A stretch of 64,000 nucleotides of DNA from the NCBI GenBank assembly GCA_900618795.1, contig UYJD01000003.1, positions 1,495,627 to 1,559,626 of the forward strand, read 5' to 3'. The stretch comes from Cyanodermella asteris (taxonomy: Eukaryota > Ascomycota > Lecanoromycetes > Ostropales > Stictidaceae). Below, one piece after another: positions 41,984-53,743 of this stretch. Position numbers and translations under genes: made by a program. The notes beneath the pieces are model-generated. The model had not been told where the DNA came from, did no database searches, and saw only the letters and a list, made by a program, of their open reading frames with translations. The stretch's first letter is position 1; the number at the start of each line of letters is the position of its first letter.

Positions 41984-44900
41984 ATGTCCAATAACAAGGA
42001 CCAACAGGACCCTTCCGGAACCGAAGATGATAAGCGTCGCAAGCGCATGGTTCAGGCCATGTTACAGGACTACGGCAACGAGCGTGGCGCCCTGGCTCGT
42101 CTTGACATGACTGATGCCCACAGGGGCCAACACATTGATACAGACAGGATCGAGAATGAGCGTCGCTTCAATGTCAGGGGCACAGCTGAGCACCAACAAG
42201 CGGTCAGAAACAAGGCCCTGATTAACGCCTGGTCGAACTTTCACACAACAGTTGACCCAGTGGACAACATCGAGGTCGCCGGTGTTGTTTTCAACGACGG
42301 ACAGTCACACCGCGCGACTTTGCAGCACGCCCTGGCAAGAAACAAGGCAATCAAGGATTCAGCATCTCGCCCAGCAAAAGGTCCACACAACGCCCAACTT
42401 AATGTGCCCCGCCGCGGCACAGTGCGTGTCAAACCTGGTCAGTCGCCACTATCACCACCGGGAAAGTCTGCCAGAACCCGCAATGCCCCTGCACGTCAGC
42501 TGTCTGACGAAAAGCTGAATGGAATGCTCGCTGAGGCTCGTGCCATGCAACGAAAACCATCAGGACGGATGCAAGATGCATCGACTGTCAAAACTGGTGG
42601 TCAAGTTCCTCGCGCACAAGCTCGCGGTATCGGGCCGCCAATGCATCCTGCTTGGGACAATGTCGACATCCACAAGACATCGTCATGGGTCGAGTCAGCA
42701 AATGCTGCCATGATTCGCCCCGAACGCACTGCTCCTGGTCCATCAGTATTACCAACATCAGGCACACCACAGTCGGCTTCTATCCAGCACCCTTCCATCG
42801 CCTCGGCTTCTGGTGGCAATACACCTCTGCAAAGCATCCAAGCGTCTGGTCATGCGGGCTCAGCTTCCACCCAAGTAAGTGACTCTCCTGTCCCTATTCA
42901 TCTCGATTATATGCTGACTGCCATCCAGAACCAGATGCCGAAGACCAGTTTGCAGGGAGACACCACCCTCATGGATGCACCAGTATCTCTCGACTATGCC
43001 ATTGAGGAGTTCGCGAGGCTGTCACTATCCACAACCTCGCCACGCCTTGCCGTGCCGCCTGTTGCTCAACCTGCTATGTCGTCCGAACGCATTGTCTATG
43101 GACAGAGCCAACTTTTGTCTCTGCAAGACACCTCTGAGTCCCCTGCTGGGTTCACCGGCTTTCAGCCTCCGCCATCCTCCGCATTCGCTTCCCAAGATCC
43201 AACATGTTCCCGCAGCAATGTCACTTTCCAAGGTAACACTCCACAAGTCTCTTCTGCCTCTAAGCAACCTCCTCCCGACACCAGCTTTACATTTTCCGCA
43301 AGTTCCAGCAACTCGAACGTGTCTCGCGAGGCTTCTGCACATCTACCAGGCTTGAAGCAGTCTGCCATCAACCAACACGCCAAGAAGGTCCCTCACATCG
43401 ACACTGTCACTCGCCCGCATCCCATTGAGGCGCCAGACAGTCGTCACTTGCTTGTGTCTGGATTCTCGCGAACACAGTGGCCGCTGTTGTGGAAGCTCTT
43501 CGACACAACAGAATCTTCCATTCGCAATATCAGACAATTTTGCAAGAGAGGCAGGATGTTCTACGTAGTCAGCTTTGTTTCAGGACCCCACGCTCACAAC
43601 AGCCTGGCAGAAATTCAAGCCAGGAGGTCAAACACTGATGCAACCGACCACCTTGCCAGAAAGGCTCATGTCGAATACTACGACCCGGGAGACTTTCTTG
43701 GTGTCTGCTTGATGGAATGGAAGCACGGGCAAGTGCGTGACAGGCTCGAAGAACCTCACAGACAGACTCAGTTACTTGTCAGTAACGTGTCTGTCCTTGC
43801 CACTTGGGATTCCTATTTCCAGGGCAACGATTGGGAGAACATGCTTGCTTCGGCCCCGGCTGTCGGCACGCACCCTGATGAGCTTCTGACCGTCGTCACC
43901 TTCGACACGCACCACCAAGCCCTTGCAGCTCTGGATGGTGACCGTGATCGTCGTGCCAAGCTATTTCCGGGAAGCGACGTTGACTGGTACTGTGCACACG
44001 AGTGTTTCTGGCGTCTTAGCCCTGAGCAAATGGCTGAGGCCATCATGGATCCAGCTCTGGCCCAGCATTGCCTTGACTATGCTGCAAGGCAAGTCCCAGT
44101 CCCAGCTTCGGTCGCCCTGATGGAGCTTATGGATCCGCAACCTGAACCGGAGCAGATACAAACCGATGTTCCCAATAACGATGTTGAGTCAGCACAAACC
44201 GACATGCCCATTAGCAACGCTCGCCCCGGTACCCCCAGTCCTGACGAACTCGACGCTGATACTATTTCTGAAACTTCCTCCACTGCCACTGTTACCCCAG
44301 CACATGGCGTTCAATCTGGCAGCACATTCGATTCTTCTGTCGCAACTACATCACCAAGGGACAGAACTCCTTTGGGTGCACGGTCTCCATTGTTCGACAT
44401 GAACGAGCCTGGTACTATCACGGTCGGTTCGGGTGGCGCTGCAAACCCTCTACAACATTCGAGACATGCATCAATCGATACACAGCTTGACACTCCCGCT
44501 GTTCGCCCGACTGTTCGGATTCCAGACAGAGCCTTCACGTCATCTGCAGAGCTCAATTGCTGGGAAGATGTGGACGAAGAGTTCGATTTGCGGGATTACC
44601 TGAGCATCAAAGATGGAAGCGTGAGGGGCATGAAGCTTGGTAACTTCATTCGAGACATGAGGCATCACTTTGAGGCCCTCGATGCCGATGTCGACCGATT
44701 TGTCGCCTTCTCTATGCATCGTACAGGTTTGGACGTCGACGTGGATATTGGCTACCTCAACGACGTCGTCTGGCATGATCTTCAGCGTGCACGTGCTCAG
44801 GATCTCGCACCGGGCTCGATCAGTCGGCCTCACTCTCGGGCATCAAGCATCTCGTCGTACAGTGGAAACTCGCGCCCCGTATCAGCAATGTCGGGCGTCT

Positions 44901-45238
44901 CTCACAATTCTTCGAAAGCTCTGTAGGTAGAGCCATTCGACCAGGCTGATGTTCATCCAGCGAAGCGCGTTCGCGCAGTCACCTTCGAGCCCAACGCAGA
45001 TCCCCTTGACATGCATGAACTGTTCAAGCGCGAGGGCTACATTACGAAAACTGGGCATATTCCATCATCACGCGTCCCAACTCCTCAAGCACACCAGCGT
45101 GCGTTGGACAGGCGTGGCAGTCGGGATTCAGGCTGTAACATTGGCACATCTGGCGCTTCATTGGCGCTTCATCGTCGCAGTTTGAGCACATCAAGCAGCA
45201 TTGACATGGGTACTGGCCATCTGGATTCTGTTCTTTGA
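41984..45238 (+). CDS. Large Ser/Pro-rich protein with two RRM-like segments
   Basis: Proposed exons are 41984-42874, 42929-44878 and 44945-45238, giving 1044 residues. The first intron (54 bases) is hidden in an open frame but has donor GTAAGTG, a GCTGAC branch site and acceptor CCAG. The second (66 bases) removes an in-frame TAG at 44924, and the same frame then runs on to 45238 (VRAVTFEPNADPLDMHELF). If that intron is not used, the protein ends at 44926. Most of the chain is disordered and rich in Ser, Pro and Thr. Two folded segments resemble RRMs. The first is at about 467-545, with HLLVSGF as RNP2-like and RMFYVVSF as RNP1-like. The second is at about 575-665, with TQLLVSNV and LLTVVTFD. 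An RNA-binding role is inferred. The protein is not recognised further. Confidence 0.7.
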
Positions 45239-45503
45239 GTGGTTGTTTTTACATTGATACCCCTTATGGGTGGAATTTGTGCTTTGACATGGTTGAGGAT
45301 ACCGGACGTTTCACAGACATGCAAGGACGAACATTTCGAGGATCTTCGCAAGGATTGCGACTTCTGATCCGGTACGAAAACGCCTAGTCTAGATGGAAAA
45401 TGACATTGAATTCCATTTGTCTCACAATACTGACTTCCAATTGTACGTGAAGCCTAATGATTGGTTGATCTCCATCTCCGCTTGATCGCCATCAACTTTG
45501 CCA

Positions 45504-46216
45504 TCAATGTCCCGCCCTCATTGCGTTGGTGGCAAAGCATCTCGAACACCCGTCTTGAACTTCGAACTGTCAGCAAGAGCCCGTGATACTCATTCAAGGC
45601 AGCGCAGTCCATGGATGCGGCAGGCGACGAGCGCACACTCACCAGCAAGATCTGAGCAATGTCAACATTCCACACCCCAGTCGTAGCGTAAATGTCCTTT
45701 TTCAAAATCTCAATCACATCCTCCCTCGTCTCCGCCTCCACCGTCACAACGCTGCCGTACAATTGCAACTTCTCGCCCTCCTTCGGCTGCGACGCGAGCA
45801 GTCCACCACCGAATTTGAGCTGTGGGCTGGAATTCAGGCCTTCGAAATGCTGTCTATCAGAGTTACCCTCAGTCAGCAAAGTTGAACCGAAGGCTACGAT
45901 CCACTGCTCTGAACACCAGGTTCTCTCTGTCTTTGCGCTGCTTTCTCGACCAGCCGGGTGCGCGTCACGATTGGTTCTGTGCTTGGGTTGGGGGTTTTTT
46001 TTTGTTTACTTACGCGCGCACTTTCATTCGCTCTTCGAGCTTGTTCGGCAAGTCGGGCACGATGACGAGCCATTCGTTCTTGGACGCCATGTTGCTGGAT
46101 GCGCGGGCCGTGAGGTGGGGTTTGCGGGTGCTGCTGCGGAGCTGGCTTGTGAGGTGTGAGAGGCGAGGCTGGATGGTTGCGCGGCTGTGATTTATAGTTC
46201 GAAGGCTGAAACTCAT
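45504..46216 (-). CDS. YCII-domain protein, probably mitochondrial
   Basis: Exons are 46014-46216, 45643-45853 and 45504-45566, with introns of 160 and 76 bases (donors GTAAGT and GTGAGT; acceptors ATAG and ACAG), giving 158 residues. From the ATG at 46090 it would be 116 residues. The core EWLVIVPDLPNKLEERMKVRAQHFEG, then LKFGGGLLASQPKEGEK and a last helix VIEILKKDIYATTGVW, is the YCII-related fold (small dimeric alpha-beta barrel) found in bacteria and fungi. Function is poorly known. The first 42 residues are Arg/Ser-rich and acid-free, so the long form may enter mitochondria and the short form stay in the cytosol. The downstream exon is less conserved and its splice site is inferred. Confidence 0.8.
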
Positions 46217-46983
46217 GCTCTGGTCGACTGGATGTTCTGAATTGGAATTCAGGTGGATGGTGCTTCATGGGTGGGTGGAGTCTTGGGTGTGGGGATGCTG
46301 TGGTCCGCGATCGGCATGAGATGGCGGCGGCGTTGAGCGCGTTCATCTGCTTTTTAATGCCATCTCTCCTTGTAAAGCTAACGCTGGCACGCCCAGGACA
46401 TCGAATAAAGAAGCGGTCGGAGTGCAAGGGTGGTCTTTTCCATCGAAACATCAATGGAATTGGTTTGAGCCAGCTCACTGTTGGCCACGCTTTGCAGCGG
46501 GGTGCGGCAAGGCCGAGGGCCAGCGCCTGCAGCAGACATACACACCTTTCAGCGCAGCCCAAAGCTTGTTGCTCATCAGGAATGACCATCATACAGCATG
46601 TGTCAGTCTCTGCATCGAGACTTGTCGGTCGTGCTCAAAGACCAGAGTTCCATTGGTCAAGTTCTGTGTCGCATTTTGCGGCAAGTCTCCATCGGTCACT
46701 GTACGCTTCAGCCTTGACCTTGTGAGTGTACCGACCTGAAGAAGTTTTTTCGGCCTTGTCTGCGTTACCCGCGATCCTCGTTTGAAAACCCTTGTTGCGA
46801 GTTAGAAGTGCATTGGCTTTTGCCTTTATCCCTGTGCAATGCCCTCGAAACGCAGAGTAGCCGCAACGCAGGACTCAAGATCGACTGCAGAGAATTTTGT
46901 TGGGGCAAGATATAGGTTGTCGCCCTGTTTCCGATTCCTGCTCCATATCTCACTCACTCTTTACGCTTCCTTTCTATTTTCGA
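46217..46983. other. Intergenic, nothing recognised
   Basis: About 770 bases. A 232-codon minus-strand frame overlaps this stretch and the YCII gene but runs across its long intron and is probably chance. No other feature seen. Confidence 0.45.
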
Positions 46984-47923
46984 CATGCAAAATGCCTTTC
47001 TAGGTTGGCTCAGACGCCACCACCGAAGCTGGATGGGACGAACTGGGCTGCAGGGTCGATGATTGGATCTATCTCTGAGCTTATTACGTGTGTATCGTTA
47101 CGATCCCGCTCCTCGTGGCGACGGTTTTGGTTGCACCTCGACTGTACGTGCGCGTGCGCTCGCGCAGAACGGTTCCAAGGACTGGCTCATGCTCGCTGCC
47201 TGGATCTACATGGCAGTCGCCTCGGCAAGTATTTGGGCTTTTGGATCGGTAGCGCAGACGACGATGTGGAACTGACGACATTCGACTTTTCAACGCGGAG
47301 ATTCCTGTCTATTGGAAGGCGTGCGAGGTCATTGTCTACGGCTTCGCGATGCTCAACGCTTGGTTCGCCAAGCTCAGCGTCGTTTGCTTGCTACTCGAGC
47401 ATGTCAGACTGCAGTCCAGAGGACGAGAATCGATGCGCAAAGCCATCTAGGTGAGTTCGTGCTCTGTTCGCTGGTCACGCTGGCGATGCTGATCGTAGGC
47501 GGCGTGTCCGCTGGCACGAACGGTGGCATCGACAACACTCATCCGAAATATGCGGATGACTTCTCCTGGGAGAAGTTCCGGTACATCGACGTATGGAAGA
47601 AAGCTCGAGGCCCCTGGACATTAGAGTTGGCAGCACTACTCTCCTGGTTTCTCTTCAGCTCGGTCCAGGACATCACCTACGCGATCATCGGCCTCATCTC
47701 GGTCCACCTACGCCAGTTCACGAGCCAGGAGAAAGGAGGCTTCGTAGCGCTCTTTCTCCTCGGGCTCTTGGCCGGCATCCTTGCTGCGATCAGGGGTGGT
47801 TGGACGTGGCATTCTTCTGCGCGCATTTGGTATGCGGTCAACTACAACAATATCAACTGGGTGATGAATGAGGGGTTCGTGCTGATGGCTTGGGGCAACT
47901 TGCCGAGACTACAGCGGCTTTAG
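46984..47923 (+). pseudogene. Decayed fungal rhodopsin-domain (Pth11-like) membrane protein
   Basis: Pieces in all three plus frames line up with the seven-span fungal rhodopsin-domain family. First comes YYVCIVTIPLLVATVLVAPRLYVRVRSR, span 1 with its RxYxR end. Then follow KDWLMLAAWIYMAVAS, EVIVYGFAMLNAWFAKLSVVCLLLEHVRL, and in the longest open part (47312-47923) SHLGEFVLCSLVTLAMLIVGG. The last piece is SFLF-type SSVQDITYAIIGLISV followed by LFLLGLLAGILAAIRGGW. Adjacent blocks change frame with no room for introns, so at least three small indels have occurred. Intact members are plasma-membrane sensors or proteins of unknown role. Confidence 0.6.
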
Positions 47924-50122
47924 AATCGTTTCAGGCATGCAAATCCAATTAGGCCGGTGCTGGTGTCGCTTGCGTATGTTGGTTAGTGTGGTACACCGAG
48001 TGGGAACATGGAGTTGGAGGCATCACGACAAGATTCGAAGGAACCGCTGGAGCCGCCAGAACCGCGCGATCAGCTTGCTACGAAGCCGACGAGACACTTT
48101 TGGTTATCCAAGTCAGAAAAGGTGTTATTTACGTCTTAGCGTTCATTGGTTAAGATCTCTGTAGTTTGTGTGCCGATAATTGTCTAGATATTGCAATGAG
48201 CCGAACATGATATTTATCCGGTCAAAAACACGTATCGCAAAAAACTTTCCAATCTCGTGATATTGTCGTCCCCGTTGCGACAACTCAGATCTCAGACGCT
48301 TTCAGCACTTCAGCTCATCGTACATGGCAAACAGTCTGTTCAAACGCTCAGATTGTGCATTCCTTTGGGTAGGTGTGGTGGGCAATCAGAAGGATCCGGG
48401 CTGTTGGGTGCGCCTTCCGCGGTGCGGTGGATCAGCCCAACGGCAGAAGTCTATTTCAACGTCAACTCCAATCCTCTTCCCGACTGGCACCTCAAGCTAC
48501 ATCGCTTCACGCACCTACATGGATCTTTGCACGCGCGAGAAGACGATCGTGACATCTTGCACATGCCCAAATATGGGCCACTCGCTTGAACCGTGTCAAA
48601 TGCTCGCTGCTTTCCCATGCATACGGCCGACCAGTTGAGCAACAGTGAGGAAGCAGATGGCTTCTGCCGGCCATAGCCACGATTGGTAGTACATGCTCAC
48701 CGCGCCGACCACAGCGCTATTTACCATGCGAGGGACGAGCCGGAATGTCGTTGCTGGGCAGTAAAAGTATGGTGTACGAGGACGCGACTCGAGCGCTTCC
48801 ACACTGCTTCGATGCCGGAAAAGAAGGCCAAACGAGCTGCAACACCCACGAAGCCGACGCGCTTCTCACCGAAACGGAACCTTCGATGCCCGTGGATCAG
48901 GTGTGGATGCCATGATTGGCCTTCTCTTCGCAGCAAGCCCGACTCGTACGAGATATCATGTCACCGCACAAGCTTTCGACAACTTCGGACCAGAGGAGTC
49001 GCCATATCCGATTGTTTCTCGTCGAGCGCTCTCGCACGACGGCGCTGCAAAACGAGAACGTTGACAAGATCGCGTTGATGCGCAGGCTTTGCATTGCTGG
49101 CACCAAACCCACTGAAGAAAACTTCTCTACACATCCTTATTTGTTCGTAACAACAAACTTTGTTGGATGCACACGTCGTCAAGCTGCACATCATCCCTGG
49201 CCGGCCCTTGAGACTTGAATTCTGTGGCGGCGTCGAATCTTTGGCTTTTTGACTTTCCTCTCATCCTGTTTGGGTCGCATTGATCTACTTATGTCTGTAC
49301 AGCCAAGTGATACAATAATGCAGAATATTGTGGACCCCTGGAACAGATTCGATGCGTACAGATGGCAATACAACACTGCGACCCAGAGTTGCTAGCGTGC
49401 GTGATGGAGGCTGCCAGTGCTGCATGCTTTTGCAGGTGCACCTGTTTTGGGAATTTCCTACTGGTACTTATTTATTTTGGAGCAAAGATGTTAGCACAGT
49501 CAAGCAGCATGTTGCTTGACCGCCGGCACTGGGTTCGTAGCATCGCCGACCCGGAAGTCTTGACTGGGCTGTCCAACCTGCATTTGGATGGCGACTCGGG
49601 TTCAATTCCCACCACCTCAGGGTTATTTTTTCCCCTTTTTGTAACACAAGTATCTCTCTTGTCAACTCTCCCGCCTTCTTAGAACTTTTGCCTGCTTTTG
49701 CCCGATTTTAGAGATTCCAAAGCCACTACTGTACGTTCCAGCTCTCACTTTCGCCAGGAATGTTTTTGCTCCATGATGTCAGTTCAAGATCTGCAGCACC
49801 GAGCCTGATGGCCCTGCCGTGAAGGCGACTGACGCCTTGAATGCCGCCATTGACCATTCACCCTCTATTTGTCATTACTCACGCATGTGTCAAACTGTTT
49901 CGCCCGCCCGCGCTTCACTTTTCCTTTGAACAGAGCACAAAACATTCGTGGCTCTCACCACCGCTTTTCCCGACTTGCTTTGTCTTTGCAACAACATCCA
50001 TCAAGCGCCTTCAACAAGTTCTTGAACTAGGCGATCACGCCTAAGACTGAACTGGTACGAAATCTGACCAGAGCTGATCTTTGTTCACCGCTGACAGCTC
50101 TACAAGACGTCGTCCCCTCAGA
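47924..50122. other. Gene-poor stretch
   Basis: About 2.2 kb. Several frames of 60 to 130 codons on both strands have no signal peptide, family motif or paralogue in the window. A Pol III B-box-like sequence near 49.6 kb was examined and rejected as a tRNA. Nothing else was recognised. Confidence 0.45.
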
Positions 50123-51914
50123 ATGAGCCGCAACGCCCGGTGCCGGCACGCCGGTTGCCCGCGAAAGAGACGAAGCTGTTGAAATCTCACTCAGACATGA
50201 TGATCGAGCGCGCCCACAACAGAGGCAACGATGAAAGGGCAGTTGCGATCATGGATAGACTTGTGGTTCCACAGAGCTCCTCATCTGCTCGAACGACCCC
50301 AAACGATCTATTCCAGGTCAGTGCCCGGGGACAGTTGACCTTCCAGCAACGTAAGTCTAGGATTGCACAGCATCATCAGTTGTGTTTGGAATAGAGGCTA
50401 ACAGTTATAGCTGGTCAATTGCAAGTCTCGCTGCAGTATGATGAACCAGACGCGATACGCGGCTTGTGTGACTCGATCGACCGGTTCAGCCTGGAAACCA
50501 CTCGCTCTGGCTTAGGGACTGGACATGCTTATGAGTACGAGAAGGATTGTGGCATTGCGCTGCACGCGATACAACGACTCAGAGAACATGAGAGAATGGT
50601 TCGGCTCGAACAACGGCCGAGCACTTGTGAGAAAACTGTGTAATCATGGTCAGTTCGACAGCCATGATACCACGAGGGCAATAGACCCAGAGAAGCTGAT
50701 GGAGGAGTATCCCGCTTTCAACGTGTACAGCAAAGCGACACTTTACATGGAGAACGTGGTGTGTAGCAGTCGGCCGCTTGCTGTGTTGTGCGAGCTTCTC
50801 TTCAGAAAACCCGAGCCTGCGAAAGCAGATCCTGTTGCGGATACCCGTCCGAGCAGATTCTACTTGCATGGATGTGCACACCATTTGTTGGAAGATCTGG
50901 CATGGTTCCCAAGCCTGGAATGGATGGATCGTGTCGCGCTGTCGATCACTGAGACTCTACTGGATACACAGAGCTCAGGCGCCTACACAAGAGCACTCAA
51001 ATCAGACGTGGCGCTGCCTGTGTTTTTGCCCCAGAACCCTCTCTTCTGCCCGGCTCTTGAGGGTAAGTACATGGTGAGTGTGAACAAGAAGCAACGCTAA
51101 TTCATGTTCAGATGATTTAGAGTTACTCGTTGCTGTCAAAGATGCACTGGTAGCCTTGTTGCGTGCCCGATGCTTCGAAGCCCTCTCCTTGAGACCTCGC
51201 GCAGATATCTACAAGTCACGCAAAACCTTCTACAAAGATCTCACGGATAACTCAAAGGTGGTTGCTTGCTTCAATCTTGTGCATTACAACGCCTACGGCT
51301 TGCTCGAGTGTTACATGAAGAGTGCAAAAGGCGCTTTCTCACGGAGGATTAAGGGTATTGACGAAGAGGCATCGCAAGCCGTCGGACGAGATACGTGGCT
51401 GCAGACACTAAGGACGGTCCCGCAGGCAACACGCCAGGCCGAGCGGATTGTGTGGTCAGCCTATCAGGACTGGATGGCCGGTATCCCGCAGCTGGCGTTC
51501 CAGCACTACGAGAACCTGGTGAACGGAACTGTGGAGCCACGATTGCTCTGGAAGCACCATCATCAATGCGCAAAGAAGGAGGCCATGGCGGGAATGTCTT
51601 ATTTCCGCCTCCAGCAAACCAAAGTCTGTGCTACGCCGGTGCGGGCCGACCTGCAGACGGTTGTGCTCCCTTTCACTTTGAACCATCCAACCAAAGATGG
51701 CGCGGGTATCATTTAACTTAGCCCTGAACTAGTCGATTGGTTCGTGCCAGAGGAAGGCGCCGAGGAGCCAAAGAGTGAGGATGGGAATATTGATACTCAA
51801 CCAGCGGAGGACATGGAAATCGACGATGACCATGCTGTTGGCAGTGTTGCTGAGCATGCTATCAAACTGACCATCCGACCGGCCAACCAGACCAAGAAGC
51901 GCAAAGTGGCGTAA
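50123..51914 (+). pseudogene. Damaged paralogue of the uncharacterised gene at 4.5-6.4 kb
   Basis: Two introns are supported: 50351-50410 (GTAAGTC to TTATAG) and one at about 51.07-51.11 kb (GTAAGTAC to TTCAG). The second matches the conserved intron of the first paralogue in place and phase. Alignable blocks are GRALVRKLCNHG, LLEDLAWFPSLEWMDRVA, YTRALKSDVALPVFLPQ, DDLELLVAVKDALVALLRARCF and QLAFQHYENLVNG. The part before about 50.59 kb is in another frame (RGLCDSIDRFS through IQRLREHERM), which implies a frameshift or an unusual 58-base intron. Near the end, a TAA at about 51714 precedes an in-frame continuation that finishes TKKRKVA, like the KKRKL end of the paralogue. The damage is light, so inactivation would be recent, or some breaks are unrecognised introns. 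Confidence 0.65.
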
Positions 51915-53743
51915 AGCGCGATCTGAACTGCATTCGATGGTTTGGCCCAGGCGGTATCTGAGATCACTTGCACGGCTAGCGGATCCTGTGCGTTCTCTTA
52001 CACCATGGATCAGGGAGCTGTGCAATTGAGAAGAGTCGATCACATCTGACATACTGCCAGAGTTGTACCAGTATCGCCAACCTCTGTCGTTAACTCCCCG
52101 CTCGGGCAGTATTCGCTCAGATATACATCGAACTCATCCTGCTGCGCAGCTTATTCTATGTGCAGGACCGGAGGCTAGATGGTTTAGGCCAAGGTGGTAG
52201 CTACCGATAGAATACTACTGGATTTCCACACTGCTGTCGTCCACATTGTAACAGCTAATTGCCATGCATCGTGCTACATACGCCTCTTCTCTCACTTCAT
52301 ATCGATGCGCTGCTCACACACCATGCCCCGTTCATGTTTTAATGGTGATACCCGAATCGGTCGTCTTCAATCGTAAACCTTCCGTAGTGCTTAGCCTCAA
52401 GACCTGTGATATTTCATGTCCTATGCATAACGAGAAGTGCTCTATGCTACCGAAACAGGAGGTATGGTGACTGTAGTGCTCGGGTACGCTGATCTTGTGA
52501 TTTCACGCCGCGTGGCCGACATGAGCGACGCCTGCGCCGGTTCTCATTCACAGATTTCGAACCGTACAAGTGGCGCGCCGCCGTTGGGCCGGTATTTATT
52601 ACTTTTGCTACCGTTACTTTAGCACAGTAAGCTGCTTATGCCGGGGATCCCGTCGGCCCCGGCTTGTGTAGGGGAGATCAAGTCATTCTCCACGCCCGAT
52701 TATCCGCATTTGCATCGGGTACTGCGATTATTCCTTACATTTTGTGTCAGCGGTTGGTAGACGTCTTTCCCTGATATGGCTTGATGAAAACATTCACACC
52801 AGTATGCTGCTCTTCAGTACGCGTTCCAATGGTCTGAGAATGACCCCAGGAATCATGGTAGGTGTATCCGTGTTGCAATTATTTCTATTGACAAAACGCC
52901 AGGCCGAAATCAGCAGCCAGAAAAATTCACCTCGCCAATTGTGAAGCTGCTCCCAGCGCCACAGGTTTGTGAATTTTTCCATCTCACTTTGCTCATTGGC
53001 CACGCATCGTTTGCCTTCTTCGCGCAACTCCTGACAAATCTTATTGGATTTGGCGGAAGCAGCACCCGTCCCTTGCATGTGTTGACATGGGTTTCTGGAA
53101 CTTAGCCATCTTCGTACCCATCAAGTCTTGGAAATGGCACTTCCAGATCCTCAGCCCCCCCGGGGGGCATCTCATTCCCCTTCGCCGCCCACCACCGAAT
53201 CAAGCACCGCTCTACTGGAAGTAGACAAAGTCGTGACCGAGAAGCGGACGAAGAGTCGGGAACCCTTGAAGAGGGCGAGAAATCCCTCGATGAAGACACC
53301 GCAGGCGCGGATGGAAATGTCGATCAAGATGCTGGTGGAGGATGTCGATGAAGACGCCGGTAAAGATACCAATGACGGAGATGATATTTTCCGGCGCGTC
53401 CTCTTCGGTGTACTTGGATACGTCGTTTAGAGGTTTCAACGTGTGAATGAAGTATCAGTCCTACTGCATGGCAGGTTGCGACCAGAAGGACAGGAGATGG
53501 CAATACCAGGGCTGGCGAGACGCGCACATTTTTGCTACCATGAGCTAACTTTAGCTGAATACTGCAAAGTACCACTAGAGGCCTCCCAAAGGCACTCTTC
53601 AAGATCTTATCATACGGAGAATCAGGTAGGAACGAGTCCCTTGCTGCTACACTAGCTATCTTGTCAATGAAGCATGCTGCACAATCATGTAGCCTTTCCG
53701 CCGACCATCAAACCATCATCGCCGCTTAGTTGCAGCAGTCGCC
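51915..53743. other. Gene-poor stretch
   Basis: About 1.8 kb without a supported gene. A minus-strand open region at about 53.1-53.45 kb has hydrophobic runs (IISVIGIFTGVFIDIL; IRACGVFIEGFLALF) in two frames and could be a scrap of a membrane protein, but I cannot place it. Confidence 0.4.

Noticed and set aside
45894-46592. Minus-strand frame of 232 codons
   Set aside because: It crosses the exon and long intron of the YCII gene in another frame and has no recognisable features.
49530-49640. tRNA-like B-box GGTTCAATTCC followed by a T-run
   Set aside because: The T-stem pairs at only three positions, no matching acceptor strand or A-box is found upstream, and no anticodon arm can be drawn.
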